64,000 nt of DNA from Rhizobium mesosinicum (GCF_019511345.1 NZ_JAEUAK010000008.1:186001-250000), one strand, 5' to 3'; positions 7,734-16,799 are shown, numbered from the stretch's first letter. Numbers and translations: made by a program. The notes: generated by a model not told the origin, from the letters alone.

Positions 7734-9807
7734 CCGGCATGATGGAGAGGATGGTCATCGGCAGTGGGTCGAATTGTTTTACCCACATGGCGCCGCTGGT
7801 GTTCCAATCCCAATAGGGGGTGATGGTGAGATCGCCGGTATAGAGGCTGATCGCTTCGTTCCAGTTCTCATTGCGGCGCTGCTTGTATTCCACCAGCACA
7901 TTGCCGTCGCGCTCGCCATCGGCAGGACCGGTGAATATGCCGCGGGTATTTTCCACCCGGAAAGTTACTTCGGAGACGGATTTCGACCGGCCCTGCACGG
8001 TGCCGAGGCCTTGGACCTGGCCGACATCGAGATCGAGCGTCTGGATCGCCGCCGTCACCGGCAGGCCGATATGGATTTTTGCCGCCGCATTCTGCAGCCG
8101 CACGGCTCCGTTCGTGACGGTGAGATTGCGCACGACATTGCCATCGGCCAGCGCCACGACGGATTGGCCTTCGAGATGGCCGAGGCCGGAAATGGTCGTG
8201 GCCGGAGGGCCGGAATAGGTCAGGCCGCAATCGACGAAGAAGGCATCCCGCACATCCTCGAAAGCGCGGCTATGCAGCCGCTCGATATAGCGCTTCGACT
8301 GGCCATTGATCGTGCGGCGCACGATGAAATAGGGCACGTCCTCGCCGTTCTCCTCGATGACCGTCACATCCTCGAAAAAGGCATCGGCACCGCTTTCATG
8401 GCGGGTCCAGGCCCAGACATCCTGCTCCTTCATGTAGGTGAGCGAGACCAACGTCCCATCGTCGAGCACCACCCAGACGACGGAGTCGGGCGCCTGGGCA
8501 TAATCCCAGGCCGATATCTCGCGGCCCTTGAAGAGGTGGCGGGCAAGGATGGTCAAGTCCTTCCCGACATAGCTGTCCTGCGTGTAGTCATAGGAGAAGT
8601 CGCGCACCACGCCGCCAAGGCGCTGGGCAAAAAGCACCGTATTGCCGACGACGATCGGCTGCACCCTGGCGGCCCCGCGATAGCCCAGGTTATCGAGCTT
8701 GATGGCGGAGGGCGAAATCGCATCCGCTGCCGAGCCGCCGGTGACGATCCATTCGGAGCCTGATGTCAGCAGCAGCAGGCCGCGCACCGAGATCATCGAA
8801 CGAATCTCGTTTACCTGCCTGGCGCGGATGCGGAAGGTCACGGCATCGCTTGCCTTGGCGGGCGAAGAGACGCCGAAATTCTCGTAATTGGCGGATTGGC
8901 TGAGCCAGACGGCCTGCGGGTCGTTCAGGGTGGAGGCAAAGGCCAGCCGCTGCTCGATAAAGGTCACGCAGCGCGGATAGTTGCCCGCCGCATTGAAGGG
9001 GTTGCGGCCGGACTGCGGCGTGTCGGAGAGATCGGGCGTGATGTTCTCGTCGTCGAAGGAGAGACCCGTCGTGCCGCCGACATAACCGAAAATACCGTTG
9101 TCGTCGCGGTAGACGATATAGCGCGCCGCGCCTGACACCGCCGCCCAGGTGACACGGTTGATGCCGCCCTGGATGGCGAGGTCGTTGACGACGGCGCCGG
9201 CGTTGGACGGCAGGCTTTCCTCGCCGCTGTCGGCCACGGCGGAGACGCGATAGCGGTATGTGGTTGCCACATAGCCTGGTTTGCCCAATGTATCACCGGG
9301 CTTGGTGACAACAGGCGTGCCCGCCGGCGGATTGATCAACGGCTTGAACTGGACCGTCGTCAGCGTCCAGTTGTTGTCGGCAAGGCGCCCGAGTTTGCGC
9401 ACAGGATGATTGACGTGGCAGAGATAGAGAACGTCGGCTTCCTGCACGAAGACCAGGTCTTGCACGTCATCAGCCGTATAGGCGGTCACGACCTCGTAGG
9501 GGGCCGCACCCGACAGCACCAGCCCGCCATCGCGGAAGATGCGGATATATTGGTGGCCGAATTCGAGGATATAGGTCTGCTCGGTATTGAACTGGAAGCG
9601 GATCAGCCGGCCCTGTTTCGAACTGTCCTTGATCTCGTGGATGAATTGCAGCCCGGCCCGGTTCGACACGCCGCCATGGGGATGCACGAAGACGTTCAGT
9701 GCCGTGCGCAGGCCGCTCTGGTATTTGGTGAGATCGACGCGGGCGCCGAGTGCGGGCGAGAGTTCACCGGCGGTGAAGGAGGGCTGGTAGGCGCGGAAAT
9801 CAGCCAT
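7714..9807 (-). CDS. Tail tubular protein B (gp12-like, tail nozzle)
   Basis: A 697-residue protein starting MADFRAYQPSFTAGELSPAL and continuing GARVDLTKYQSGLRTALNVF; the phrase GGVSNRAGLQFI is the hallmark of the podovirus tail nozzle family. The rest is beta-rich with the frequent Y-x-G/W-x-W pattern and a late YKQRRNENWNEAISLYTGDL. It forms the distal tail tube below tail tubular A. The start at 9807 is preferred over 9822 because of the conserved N-terminus; it overlaps the upstream gene by 8 nt. The reading frame is intact. Confidence 0.9.
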   Translation of the reverse strand: MADFRAYQPSFTAGELSPALGARVDLTKYQSGLRTALNVFVHPHGGVSNRAGLQFIHEIKDSSKQGRLIRFQFNTEQTYILEFGHQYIRIFRDGGLVLSGAAPYEVVTAYTADDVQDLVFVQEADVLYLCHVNHPVRKLGRLADNNWTLTTVQFKPLINPPAGTPVVTKPGDTLGKPGYVATTYRYRVSAVADSGEESLPSNAGAVVNDLAIQGGINRVTWAAVSGAARYIVYRDDNGIFGYVGGTTGLSFDDENITPDLSDTPQSGRNPFNAAGNYPRCVTFIEQRLAFASTLNDPQAVWLSQSANYENFGVSSPAKASDAVTFRIRARQVNEIRSMISVRGLLLLTSGSEWIVTGGSAADAISPSAIKLDNLGYRGAARVQPIVVGNTVLFAQRLGGVVRDFSYDYTQDSYVGKDLTILARHLFKGREISAWDYAQAPDSVVWVVLDDGTLVSLTYMKEQDVWAWTRHESGADAFFEDVTVIEENGEDVPYFIVRRTINGQSKRYIERLHSRAFEDVRDAFFVDCGLTYSGPPATTISGLGHLEGQSVVALADGNVVRNLTVTNGAVRLQNAAAKIHIGLPVTAAIQTLDLDVGQVQGLGTVQGRSKSVSEVTFRVENTRGIFTGPADGERDGNVLVEYKQRRNENWNEAISLYTGDLTITPYWDWNTSGAMWVKQFDPLPMTILSIMPDVTLGR

Positions 9808-10435
9808 GGGCGCGCACCGCAATCAGTTCGCTGACGAAATTCTCGCTGGTGTGCCTCACCTGATTGGCCTCGGCCTGCTCGGCCGCCCGCTGGCTGCTTT
9901 GGGCGAGCGCCATCGCATCGGCACGGATCTTCGGATCGCGCGTCAGCGGCATGGCGAGACGAACGGCAAGATGCCAGGAGAGCGTCTCGACGAAGAGCGG
10001 CGCATATTTCGTCGGGTCGGTCAGTCGGCAGGTATAGCGCAGGAGGGCCGGCGAGAGATCGCAATAGAGCCTGTCACCCTCGAGCGCGTAAGGGTAGTGC
10101 ATCTCGCGCCCAGCCTCATCGAGATCCGGGTTGAGCGTTTCCGGCGGTGCTGCCGCGTCAGTGGAATAACGTGGCCTGATCCACCGGATCTGCAGGCAAT
10201 CGGCCGGCCGCGCATAGGAATGACGCCAGACGCCCGGCTTGTCATTGTCGAGCGCGCCGAGCGCCAGCGTCCTGCCGGCCGCAGCCCAAGGAAAGGACTG
10301 CAGGAGCACATCGCGCGTCTGCGCATAGAACTGATTGCAGGCGCGTGCTTCCGCACTCTTTTCAGTGAGATCGTTGATATTGTCCTTGCCGATATTGGAA
10401 AGGGCGAGATTGCAGATAGAGACGACGGTAGCCAT
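9800..10435 (-). CDS. Tail tubular protein A (gp11-like gatekeeper)
   Basis: A 211-residue protein with the family signature VVSICNLALSNIGKDNINDL, then EARACNQFYAQTRDVLLQSF and PWAAAGRTLAL. This family forms the dodecameric ring between portal and nozzle in T7-like podoviruses. It is the first gene of the tail block in transcription order. In related phages it follows the capsid and cement genes directly; here those genes sit 45 kb away at 56.2-62.7 kb on the same strand. Confidence 0.9.
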   Translation of the reverse strand: MATVVSICNLALSNIGKDNINDLTEKSAEARACNQFYAQTRDVLLQSFPWAAAGRTLALGALDNDKPGVWRHSYARPADCLQIRWIRPRYSTDAAAPPETLNPDLDEAGREMHYPYALEGDRLYCDLSPALLRYTCRLTDPTKYAPLFVETLSWHLAVRLAMPLTRDPKIRADAMALAQSSQRAAEQAEANQVRHTSENFVSELIAVRAHG

Positions 10436-10499
10436 GAACCAACCTCTTGAGTTGGAATAGGGCTAGCGTGGAGATGGTTGTGGGAGTGAAGTGGCGCTC

Positions 10500-10838
10500 T
10501 CACCTTGCCTTCCGGCTGATAAACAACCTGGTCTCCTTGCCCACCTCCAACACACCGCTGCCCGCCCGGAATGCCTCCGATATCGCCGCCCGAAAGGCCG
10601 CAAGCTCGGCCTCATCAGCCCGATCCCCCGGCGGATAGGAGGTCAGCGCCAGAAACACATCTTCCGGCTCCGTTATCCGCATATGGGCCGGGTGCTCCGT
10701 CATGAGCGGCAACTGCCTCGCCACCCAGGGAAACCAGCCGGTTTCGGCGATCGTATATTCCTGGTTCAGGCGCCCGCGGGCGGCGAGTTTCTCGCCGTCG
10801 CTATATTGCTCTTCATTGCCTGTGGTGATGGATGACAT
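10500..10838 (-). pseudogene. SAM-dependent methyltransferase with in-frame loss of its catalytic core
   Basis: The 112-residue frame begins MSSITTGNEEQYSDGEKLAA and RLNQEYTIAETGWFPWVARQ, the N-terminus of a class I methyltransferase family where LPL is normally followed by ...DRVLDIGCGPG. Here LPL is joined directly to MTEHPAHMRITEPEDVFLAL and TSYPPGD...GVLEVGKETRLFIS, which is the C-terminal part of the same family. About 150 residues, including the whole SAM-binding Rossmann core, are absent, yet the frame is open. It lies 64 bases upstream of the phage tail block, so the deletion marks that edge. Recognition is from memory of the family. Confidence 0.75.
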
Positions 10839-10994
10839 GATTGGCCCCGGCTTCCCTCAATGTCAGGTCGAATGAATGCGGCGGCTGATCCTGCATCTTT
10901 ATAGTGTAGTGGCCAATGATGAGATCAGTTATTGAGGTGCGGATTGGCTGGTGTCGATGATGCGCCTTGCCCGCAGCAGCCCCAAGGAGACATT

Positions 10995-11096
10995 GTGAAG
11001 AACCGGATCTTTTTCATTCTCATGTGCGCCTTCCTGCTGGTGGCGATAGCAGGACTGATAATCAGCTCGGCCCGGCTGATCGGGCTCTTCGGCTAA
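10995..11096 (+). CDS. 33-residue single-span membrane peptide with GTG start
   Basis: A GTG start at 10995 is preceded by AAGGAGA with 4-5 nt spacing, a strong ribosome site. The peptide reads MKNRIFFILMCAFLLVAIAG and then LIISSARLIGLFG: a positively charged N-terminus and one hydrophobic helix. It stands alone between the methyltransferase remnant and the convergent AEC transporter. Such peptides often modulate membrane partners, but nothing in the sequence identifies one. Confidence 0.55.
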   Translation: MKNRIFFILMCAFLLVAIAGLIISSARLIGLFG

Positions 11097-11120
11097 GCCA
11101 AGCAGTTTCCCACATCGGGG

Positions 11121-12062
11121 TCAGCGCCCCACCACCGCCAGATAGGCCGAAATCGTCAGCACCGAAAGCACGGTCGAGGCCAGAACCACGCGGCCCGTCA
11201 GGCTCGCCTCGCGGCCGTAGAATTCCGCCAGCATGAAGGGGCCGGTGCCGGTCGGCAGCGCGGCGAGCAGCACGGCGGTGTGGGTGGCGGAAGCCGGAAG
11301 GTTCAGCAAAGGCGCGGCGATGAGCCAGGTGACGACGGGCTGGGCGATCAGCTTCAGGCCGACGAGAATGCTCGTTGTCGTTGCCCGGGCGCTTGCTTCG
11401 CCGGCCTTGGTGCCGGCGAGAAACAGGCCGAGCGCAATCAGCGCGCAGGGCGAGGCCGCACCGCCCAAGAGCTTCAGGAAAGCATGCACGGGCGCGGGCA
11501 GCGACACGCCCGAGACCATGACAAGCGCGCCGAGCGCGGGGGCGACGAGCAGCGGGTTTTTCGCGAGCGACCGCATCGTCTTAAGGGCGATATCGCGCCG
11601 CCGGACTTCGGATTGCAGGCCGCCTTCGATGAGGATGATGGCGATGGCGAAGAGCACGCAGACGGTGAGGATGGTGGAGATTAGCGTCGGCGCCATGCCG
11701 GTGTCTCCGACTAGGGACAGGACGAGCGGAAAGCCGATGAAGCCGGTATTGGCATAGCTCGCGTTCAGCCCGTCGATTGCCGCATCGGCGAGATGCCGGC
11801 CCTTGGCGACGCGCCAGCAGAGGGTCGCGCCGAAGATGACGGCGCAGCCGGCGGTAAACGCGAGAATGAAGCCCGGCTGCCAGATCTCGGCGGGCCTGGC
11901 ATTGGCCATGATGTCGAAGAGGAGGGCGGGCAGGGCAAGATAGACGACCAGCCGGTTGACCTCGCGCGTGGCATTTTCGCTGAGCGCCCCTGTCTTTCGG
12001 GCAATCCAGCCGGCGAGGATGAGAGCAAAGATCGGCAGGACAATAGAGAGGTTCGTCAGCAT
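11121..12062 (-). CDS. AEC-family transporter (auxin efflux carrier-like permease)
   Basis: A 313-residue integral membrane protein of about ten predicted helices. The N-terminal MLTNLSIVLPIFALILAGWI and the loop NRLVVYLALPALLFDIMA are typical of the AEC/MleP-like family, which exports or imports small organic acids. The second bundle begins near LVAPALGALVMVSGVSLPAP. It is divergent from a LysR gene with a 119-bp gap, so it is a likely target of that regulator. Substrate unknown. Confidence 0.88.
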   Translation of the reverse strand: MLTNLSIVLPIFALILAGWIARKTGALSENATREVNRLVVYLALPALLFDIMANARPAEIWQPGFILAFTAGCAVIFGATLCWRVAKGRHLADAAIDGLNASYANTGFIGFPLVLSLVGDTGMAPTLISTILTVCVLFAIAIILIEGGLQSEVRRRDIALKTMRSLAKNPLLVAPALGALVMVSGVSLPAPVHAFLKLLGGAASPCALIALGLFLAGTKAGEASARATTTSILVGLKLIAQPVVTWLIAAPLLNLPASATHTAVLLAALPTGTGPFMLAEFYGREASLTGRVVLASTVLSVLTISAYLAVVGR

Positions 12063-12181
12063 TTAGTGCAACTCGGGTAGTTCGGCGCAGCTCCGCGATC
12101 GGAAGCGATCCTTGCCTAGATCATGCGATCGAGATAATCCAATGTCATCTGAAACGCTGATTGATACTTCTGAGGTATCGG

Positions 12182-13081
12182 ATGGATACGCGTCATATGC
12201 GCTGTTTCGTGGCGCTTGCCGAAACGCTGCATTTCGGCCATGCGGCGGCGCGTGTGAACATGAGCCAGCCGCCCTTCAGCCGCCAGATTGCGGCGATCGA
12301 AAAGCGGCTCGGCGCAAAGCTTGTGGAGCGCAATTCGCGCAATGTGGCGCTGACGCACGCAGGCCAGCATTTCCTTGCCGATTGCCGCGCCGTGCTCGAA
12401 GGTTTCGATGCCGCCTGCCGCGATGTGCAGCTGGTCGCAAGCGGCATGAAGGGCGAGTTGAAGCTCGGCTTCATGATGCACGCCGCCCATAGCGTCATCC
12501 CGGCGCTGGTGCGGCTCTATGCCGAGGCGCGGCCGGATGTGCGCCTCATTCTCGAAGAGCGCATTCCGACCGATATCGAGGAGATGCTGACCGAGGGCCG
12601 GCTCGATGCCGCCGTCACCTTCGGCGGTGGTGCAGCACCGCATCTGCGTACATTGCTGCTTGCCCGCGACTGGCTGTGTCTGATCGTGCCTGCGGGTCAT
12701 CGGCTGGCGGATGCCGAGACGATCAGGCCGCGGGCGCTTGCGGGCGAAAAGCTGATCGCAGCCCCTGCGACGGTCGCGCCGACATTGCGTTCGGCGATCG
12801 GCACGTATTGCGCGGGCGGCGGCGTGATCCCGCATTTCGCCTTCGAGCCCCGGCTCCAGCATACGATCATTCGGCTGGTGCAGGAGGGGCTGGGCGTGGC
12901 GCTGATCCCGCAATCGCTCTGTGACGATCTGGCCGAGGGTGTGGTGGCGCGGGTGCTTGTGGATGCACCGGAATTCGATGTGGTGCTATGCGCACCGCGG
13001 GCCGGGAGGAACCCGGCTGTGCCGGAGTTATTCGAGGCGGCGGGCCGGTTCTTCGTGAGGCTTGGAGCCAGTGGTCCGTAA
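12182..13081 (+). CDS. LysR-family transcriptional regulator
   Basis: A 299-residue protein with an N-terminal HTH (MDTRHMRCFVALAETLHFGH, FSRQIAAIEKRLGAKLVERN) and a LysR substrate-binding domain of the BenM/CatM-like type (LKLGFMMHAAHSVIPALVRL). A GAGG site precedes the ATG at 12182, which is preferred over the in-frame ATG at 12161. It is divergent from the AEC permease and probably controls it. Its last ~29 codons (12962-13048) are duplicated at 13891-13977, beyond the toxin-antitoxin pair. Confidence 0.9.
   Translation: MDTRHMRCFVALAETLHFGHAAARVNMSQPPFSRQIAAIEKRLGAKLVERNSRNVALTHAGQHFLADCRAVLEGFDAACRDVQLVASGMKGELKLGFMMHAAHSVIPALVRLYAEARPDVRLILEERIPTDIEEMLTEGRLDAAVTFGGGAAPHLRTLLLARDWLCLIVPAGHRLADAETIRPRALAGEKLIAAPATVAPTLRSAIGTYCAGGGVIPHFAFEPRLQHTIIRLVQEGLGVALIPQSLCDDLAEGVVARVLVDAPEFDVVLCAPRAGRNPAVPELFEAAGRFFVRLGASGP
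12962..13048 (+). repeat. Direct repeat, copy 1 (3' part of the LysR gene)
   Basis: 87 bases encoding DAPEFDVVLCAPRAGRNPAV and PELFEAAG. About 86% identical by eye to 13891-13977 (12 mismatches). Confidence 0.8.
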
Positions 13082-13276
13082 TGAAGACGACCGGCATGAG
13101 GTGGCAAAGATCACCAGCGGCCTAGGTGTAATTAAAATAGCAATTACGACATTATCAACAGAGTCACGATCAAGTCGGGCTATCGGCTGTCACCTTCATG
13201 ACGATTGGAGGGAGGGTTTCGGCAGATCGACAAATGTGCTACTGAGTAGCAAAATTCGCCCAATGGAGATATACCG

Positions 13277-13552
13277 ATGAGTGTCAAATCCTCGATCTCG
13301 CTAACCGACCAGCAGGACGCGTTTGCCCGTTCCCTGGTGGAGAGCGGCCGGTATTCCAGCATGAGTTCCGTTCTACAGCAGGGCTTGGAACTCCTCCGCC
13401 AAAAGACGGAAACTGAGAACGTCGAAGCGGCAGCGCTTCGCGAATTGGTCCAGCGGCGTTTGAAAGGTCCGACGATTTCCACGACGGAAATGGAAAGCCG
13501 CGTCGAGGCAATGATCGGGCGGAAGCGGCGGGCTTCTCGTGTGGACTCTTGA
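13277..13552 (+). CDS. ParD-like antitoxin of a type II toxin-antitoxin pair
   Basis: A 91-residue protein: SVKSSISLTDQQDAFARSLV and ESGRYSSMSSVLQQGLELLR form a ribbon-helix-helix N-terminus of the ParD/CopG type; the C-terminal half is charged and helical and would wrap the toxin. It overlaps the toxin gene by 14 nt, the usual arrangement. The pair is probably autoregulated by the antitoxin, which would bind in the AT-richer 195-bp leader 13082-13276. Copies of a LysR 3' end flank the pair, suggesting it arrived as a cassette. Confidence 0.85.
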   Translation: MSVKSSISLTDQQDAFARSLVESGRYSSMSSVLQQGLELLRQKTETENVEAAALRELVQRRLKGPTISTTEMESRVEAMIGRKRRASRVDS

Positions 13553-13883
13553 ATATTCTGAGGATGCCGAACGCGATTTTGAGTTGATTTTCGATCATCT
13601 CTTCGACTCCCATGTCGAACTTGGAGACTCGCCTGACGAGGCTTTGGCGCGTACCGCTGAACGAATCCACAAATTGCGTGTCGAAATCGATCGTCTCGTC
13701 GATACGCCTTATATCGGGACTTTGCGGGCCGACATTTACCCTGGAATCCGGTTTCTTCGGCGGCACAAGGCGGCTATCTGGTTCTTGTCGGTAGAAAGCA
13801 GTCGCACGATCATTATTGCCGCAATTTTCTACGGCGCGCAGGACCATATCAGACATATGCTCGCACGTATGCTGGCTGGATAA
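13539..13883 (+). CDS. ParE/RelE-fold toxin
   Basis: A 114-residue protein starting from GTG (MWTLEYSEDAERDFELIFDH) with the ParE-type central motif YIGTLRADIYPGIRFLRRHK and a beta-strand AAIWFLSVESSRTIIIAAIF followed by YGAQD. ParE toxins poison DNA gyrase; some relatives are mRNA interferases, and the sequence alone does not settle which. The start codon lies inside the antitoxin gene, so translation is coupled. Confidence 0.85.
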   Translation: MWTLEYSEDAERDFELIFDHLFDSHVELGDSPDEALARTAERIHKLRVEIDRLVDTPYIGTLRADIYPGIRFLRRHKAAIWFLSVESSRTIIIAAIFYGAQDHIRHMLARMLAG

Positions 13884-13890
13884 GGTCCTG

Positions 13891-13977
13891 TATGCGCCGG
13901 AATTCGATTTGGTGCTGTGCGCACCGCGGGTGGGTAGGAACCCGGCGGTGCCGGCGTTATTCGAGATGGCGGGCGGG
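13891..13977 (+). repeat. Direct repeat, copy 2 (LysR 3' fragment after parE)
   Basis: Encodes YAPEFDLVLCAPRVGRNPAV and PALFEMAGG with no start and no HTH upstream. It matches the LysR C-terminus at 12962-13048. It is a gene fragment lying 7 bases after the parE stop. Confidence 0.8.
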
Positions 13978-13998
13978 TGCGCATTGAAAAGTGAGGGT

Positions 13999-14060
13999 GT
14001 GCCGTGGGGCACCCCCCTCTGTCCTGCCGGACATCTCCCCCACAAGGAGGGAGATTGGCT
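13999..14060 (-). repeat. REP-like palindromic element, copy 1
   Basis: Contains CCTGCCGGACATCTCCCCCA and the flanking GTGCCGTGG. It is the inverted counterpart of 14138-14197. The core TCTCCCCC...GGGGGAGATGTCCGGCAGG is typical of abundant intergenic repeats in rhizobial genomes. Confidence 0.7.
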
Positions 14061-14137
14061 GAGAGTGATGGTTTCCCCAAACAACGAGCGTCGCAGCCCG
14101 GCGAAACATTAGATGAATGGCAAAAGTCCGGCTACTT

Positions 14138-14197
14138 GCCGATCTCCCCCCCTGTGGGGGAGATGTCCGGCAGGGCAGAGGGGGTATGCCACGGCAC
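14138..14197 (+). repeat. REP-like palindromic element, copy 2 (inverted relative to copy 1)
   Basis: Contains GGGGGAGATGTCCGGCAGGG and ends ACGGCAC. With copy 1 it forms a ~200-bp inverted pair beyond the 3' end of the LuxR-type gene, where it could fold in RNA and stabilise or terminate the transcript. Confidence 0.7.
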
Positions 14198-14213
14198 ACC
14201 GTTACCCGATCCA

Positions 14214-16799
14214 CTAAAAAAGCCCCAGCCGCCGCCCCTCAGCCGCCGCCTGTCCCCGAGACCTCGCGTTTAGCTTCGCAAGGATCGAGGAAATATGGTG
14301 ATCCACCGTTTTTGACGAGACGAAGAGCCGCGCGCCAATCTCGGCATTCGAGCGGCCCTGGTCGATCAGGCGCAGGACATCCATTTCGCGTGTCGTGAGG
14401 CCGGCTGCGTTGGCCTGGGTGCTGGCCCTTGGGCCGCGTGTGGCAAGGCGGCCGCTGCGCTTGCGGATCATCTCCTTCACATGGGCGGCGACGGCGGTGG
14501 CGCCGAGGGTTTCCAGCGCCGTCAGGGCGCGGTAGAGCGCATCGCTGTCGCCGTCGAGCAGGGAGAGGGCGGCGAAATAGGGCGCGCGGCGGTCCGTCCA
14601 GATATCGGCGGCTTCCTGCCAGCGGCCGCCGAGCATGGCGATCACGGCGGCATCGCCCCCCGTGCTGTCGGCTGCAAGGCCAGTCTCGCCAAGAATATGT
14701 GTCCAGAAGCCGATCATCGAGCCGGCTGCGTCTTCGCTGCAGAGGGAAGAGGCCTGCCGCAGACCGGCGAGTGCCTCGTTTCGGTCGCCGAGGCCAAGCC
14801 AGGCGCGCTCGGCCATCAGCGCGGCATGGGCCGACAGGCGCTGGAATTCGAAAGTGTTTGCGAGGAATTTCTCCATTTCGTGCAGAAGCTCGCCTGTAGG
14901 TTCGCCGCGCCGGGTTTTCAGGATCGCCAGCGCTACGAGCGAGGGGTAGCGCGACAGGGCCGGGGCATTCTGGTTGTCGACCACAGACTGTGCCGCTGCA
15001 GCGGCCTCGTCCCAGCGACCGAGAAAGGTCAGCAGTTCGGAAAGCTCGCCGCGCATATAGTCGCGCCATGTATCGAGATCGTGCTCGATGCAATAGGCGA
15101 TGCCGCGCGCCAGAATATCTTCGGCGGCCGCGGTGGCGTGCAGCTGGATTTCCACCCAGCCGCGGTTGGTGAAGGCGCGGGCCGCGTGTTCCTGAAAACC
15201 GTGGTCGAGGGCGATCGCCAGCGCCTCTTCGAGCGTTTGCCGGGCGCGCTCGGGCTCGCGCCAGCAGATGGCCGTGCCGACATTGTTCAGCGCATGGCAG
15301 AGGACCTCGGGCCTTGCAATGTCTTCCGTCGTCACCAGAGCGATGGCGCGTTCGCCGTAAAGGGTGGCGGTTTCCGCGTCACCCGCCAGCATGCCGAGCT
15401 GCGACAGGTTGGAATAGCCCATGGCGAGCTCGGCGGGGGCGTCTGCCTGCTCCAGCACCTCGACAGCGCCGCGCCCAAAGGCATCGGCGCCCTTGCGGTC
15501 TCCGGCAAGGTAGCTGAGGCGCGAGAGCCAGCGCATGTTGTCGCCGACATGCCTCATATCTCCCAGGGACCGGTAGAGCGTGAGCGCGTTCGTCTGTGCG
15601 GTGATGGCGCGTTCCATCTGTCCGGTGAGGTGGCATTCGAAGGCATAGCCCTCGTAGAGGCAGGCGCGCCTGGCATCGTCCAGGTCCGCTGCATGGGCGA
15701 GCGCCAGTTCGTAATGGCGCACCGCCTGTCGGTGGGCGCCGAGCCTGCCGGCCTCGGCCGCCGCCTTCGGTGCGAGTTCCAGGATTGCGTCAATATCCTG
15801 CGCCTCGTTGGCATGGTGGACCATGCGTGCCACGGAGGCATCGCCGCACTGCCGGAAATAGGCGAGCGCGCGTTCGTTCAGCGCGCGGCGGCGAAGTGGC
15901 GGCAGCGATTGCTCAATCGCTTGTCTGGCGATCTCATGGCGGAACATGAACAAGTCGCCAGCCGGTACGAGGAGTCCGCAGGCCGTGCAGGCCTCAAGCC
16001 CCGTGCGCGTGTTTTCGCCGCAGATCGCTTCGATCAAGTCGGGGGCGAAGGCCTCGGGCGAGGTGGAGGCCGCACACAGCACCTCCCTGCCCGCCTCCGA
16101 AAGCGTGTCGGCCCGCGCCAGCACGGCGTCGCGGATGGTGGCCGGCAACCGGTCGCGGCTGGCGGCATCGACGAGTTCGCTGACGAAATAGGCATTGCCG
16201 CCGGTGGCGGAAAAGATCGCCTCACCATCGAGCCCTTTCTGCTGCGCAAGCTCCAGGACGGCAGCCTCAGAAAGCGGCGGCACCTCGATCCTCAGCCAAT
16301 GGGCCGGCGGAATATCGGCGAGCAGCCGCCTCAGCCGCGTCTGGCCCGGCGTGTCGTCGTTGCGCGCCGTCAGGACTGCGAGCAGACATGTATTGCGGAT
16401 ACGCCGGCCGATATAGCGGATCAGGTTCAGCGTGGCGTCGTCCGCCCAGTGAATATCCTCGATGACGAGAAGCGTCGGCTGGCGATCGGCGGTCAGGAGA
16501 TCGAGAACTTCGGAAAATAGGGAAATCCAGTTGCCCGCCGAAATCGTGGTCAGCGTCCAGCGCGCTTGCCGCGCAATGTCGCGCCAGGGACCGAGCGGCT
16601 CGGCCGTGCCGAAATTTTCGCAGGCGCCGGACAGCACACGTGTCTCGGCAGGCACAGTGCGGGAAAAAGCTGCCGCAAGGGAGGATTTGCCGGCGCCGGC
16701 TTCCCCTTCGAGCAGGACGAGGCGGCCCTGGCCGTCGGCGGCTTCGCGCAACAACGACTGCAGATGATCGAGATTGGCGGCGCGCTCGATTAGTCGCAT
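14214..16799 (-). CDS. Large ATP-binding LuxR-family (LAL/MalT-type) regulator
   Basis: An 861-residue protein. A P-loop GEAGAGKS (residues 32-39) opens an AAA-16/STAND ATPase domain with Walker B LLVIEDIHWADDAT (~115-128). A long helical TPR-like repeat region follows (~340-780), and the protein ends in a LuxR HTH (GLTTREMDVLRLIDQGRSNA, VSSKTVDHHISSILAKLNAR). Such proteins are signal-gated activators; the inducer is unknown. It is divergent from the small DUF4242 gene at 16953. The window also contains a family of palindromes placed at -42.5, the position used by LuxR-type HTH activators, but nothing links this protein to them. Confidence 0.9.
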   Translation of the reverse strand: MRLIERAANLDHLQSLLREAADGQGRLVLLEGEAGAGKSSLAAAFSRTVPAETRVLSGACENFGTAEPLGPWRDIARQARWTLTTISAGNWISLFSEVLDLLTADRQPTLLVIEDIHWADDATLNLIRYIGRRIRNTCLLAVLTARNDDTPGQTRLRRLLADIPPAHWLRIEVPPLSEAAVLELAQQKGLDGEAIFSATGGNAYFVSELVDAASRDRLPATIRDAVLARADTLSEAGREVLCAASTSPEAFAPDLIEAICGENTRTGLEACTACGLLVPAGDLFMFRHEIARQAIEQSLPPLRRRALNERALAYFRQCGDASVARMVHHANEAQDIDAILELAPKAAAEAGRLGAHRQAVRHYELALAHAADLDDARRACLYEGYAFECHLTGQMERAITAQTNALTLYRSLGDMRHVGDNMRWLSRLSYLAGDRKGADAFGRGAVEVLEQADAPAELAMGYSNLSQLGMLAGDAETATLYGERAIALVTTEDIARPEVLCHALNNVGTAICWREPERARQTLEEALAIALDHGFQEHAARAFTNRGWVEIQLHATAAAEDILARGIAYCIEHDLDTWRDYMRGELSELLTFLGRWDEAAAAAQSVVDNQNAPALSRYPSLVALAILKTRRGEPTGELLHEMEKFLANTFEFQRLSAHAALMAERAWLGLGDRNEALAGLRQASSLCSEDAAGSMIGFWTHILGETGLAADSTGGDAAVIAMLGGRWQEAADIWTDRRAPYFAALSLLDGDSDALYRALTALETLGATAVAAHVKEMIRKRSGRLATRGPRASTQANAAGLTTREMDVLRLIDQGRSNAEIGARLFVSSKTVDHHISSILAKLNARSRGQAAAEGRRLGLF

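Noticed and set aside
14481..16520. A 679-codon open frame on the plus strand
   Set aside because: Antisense shadow of the LuxR-type regulator, whose P-loop and HTH are clear.
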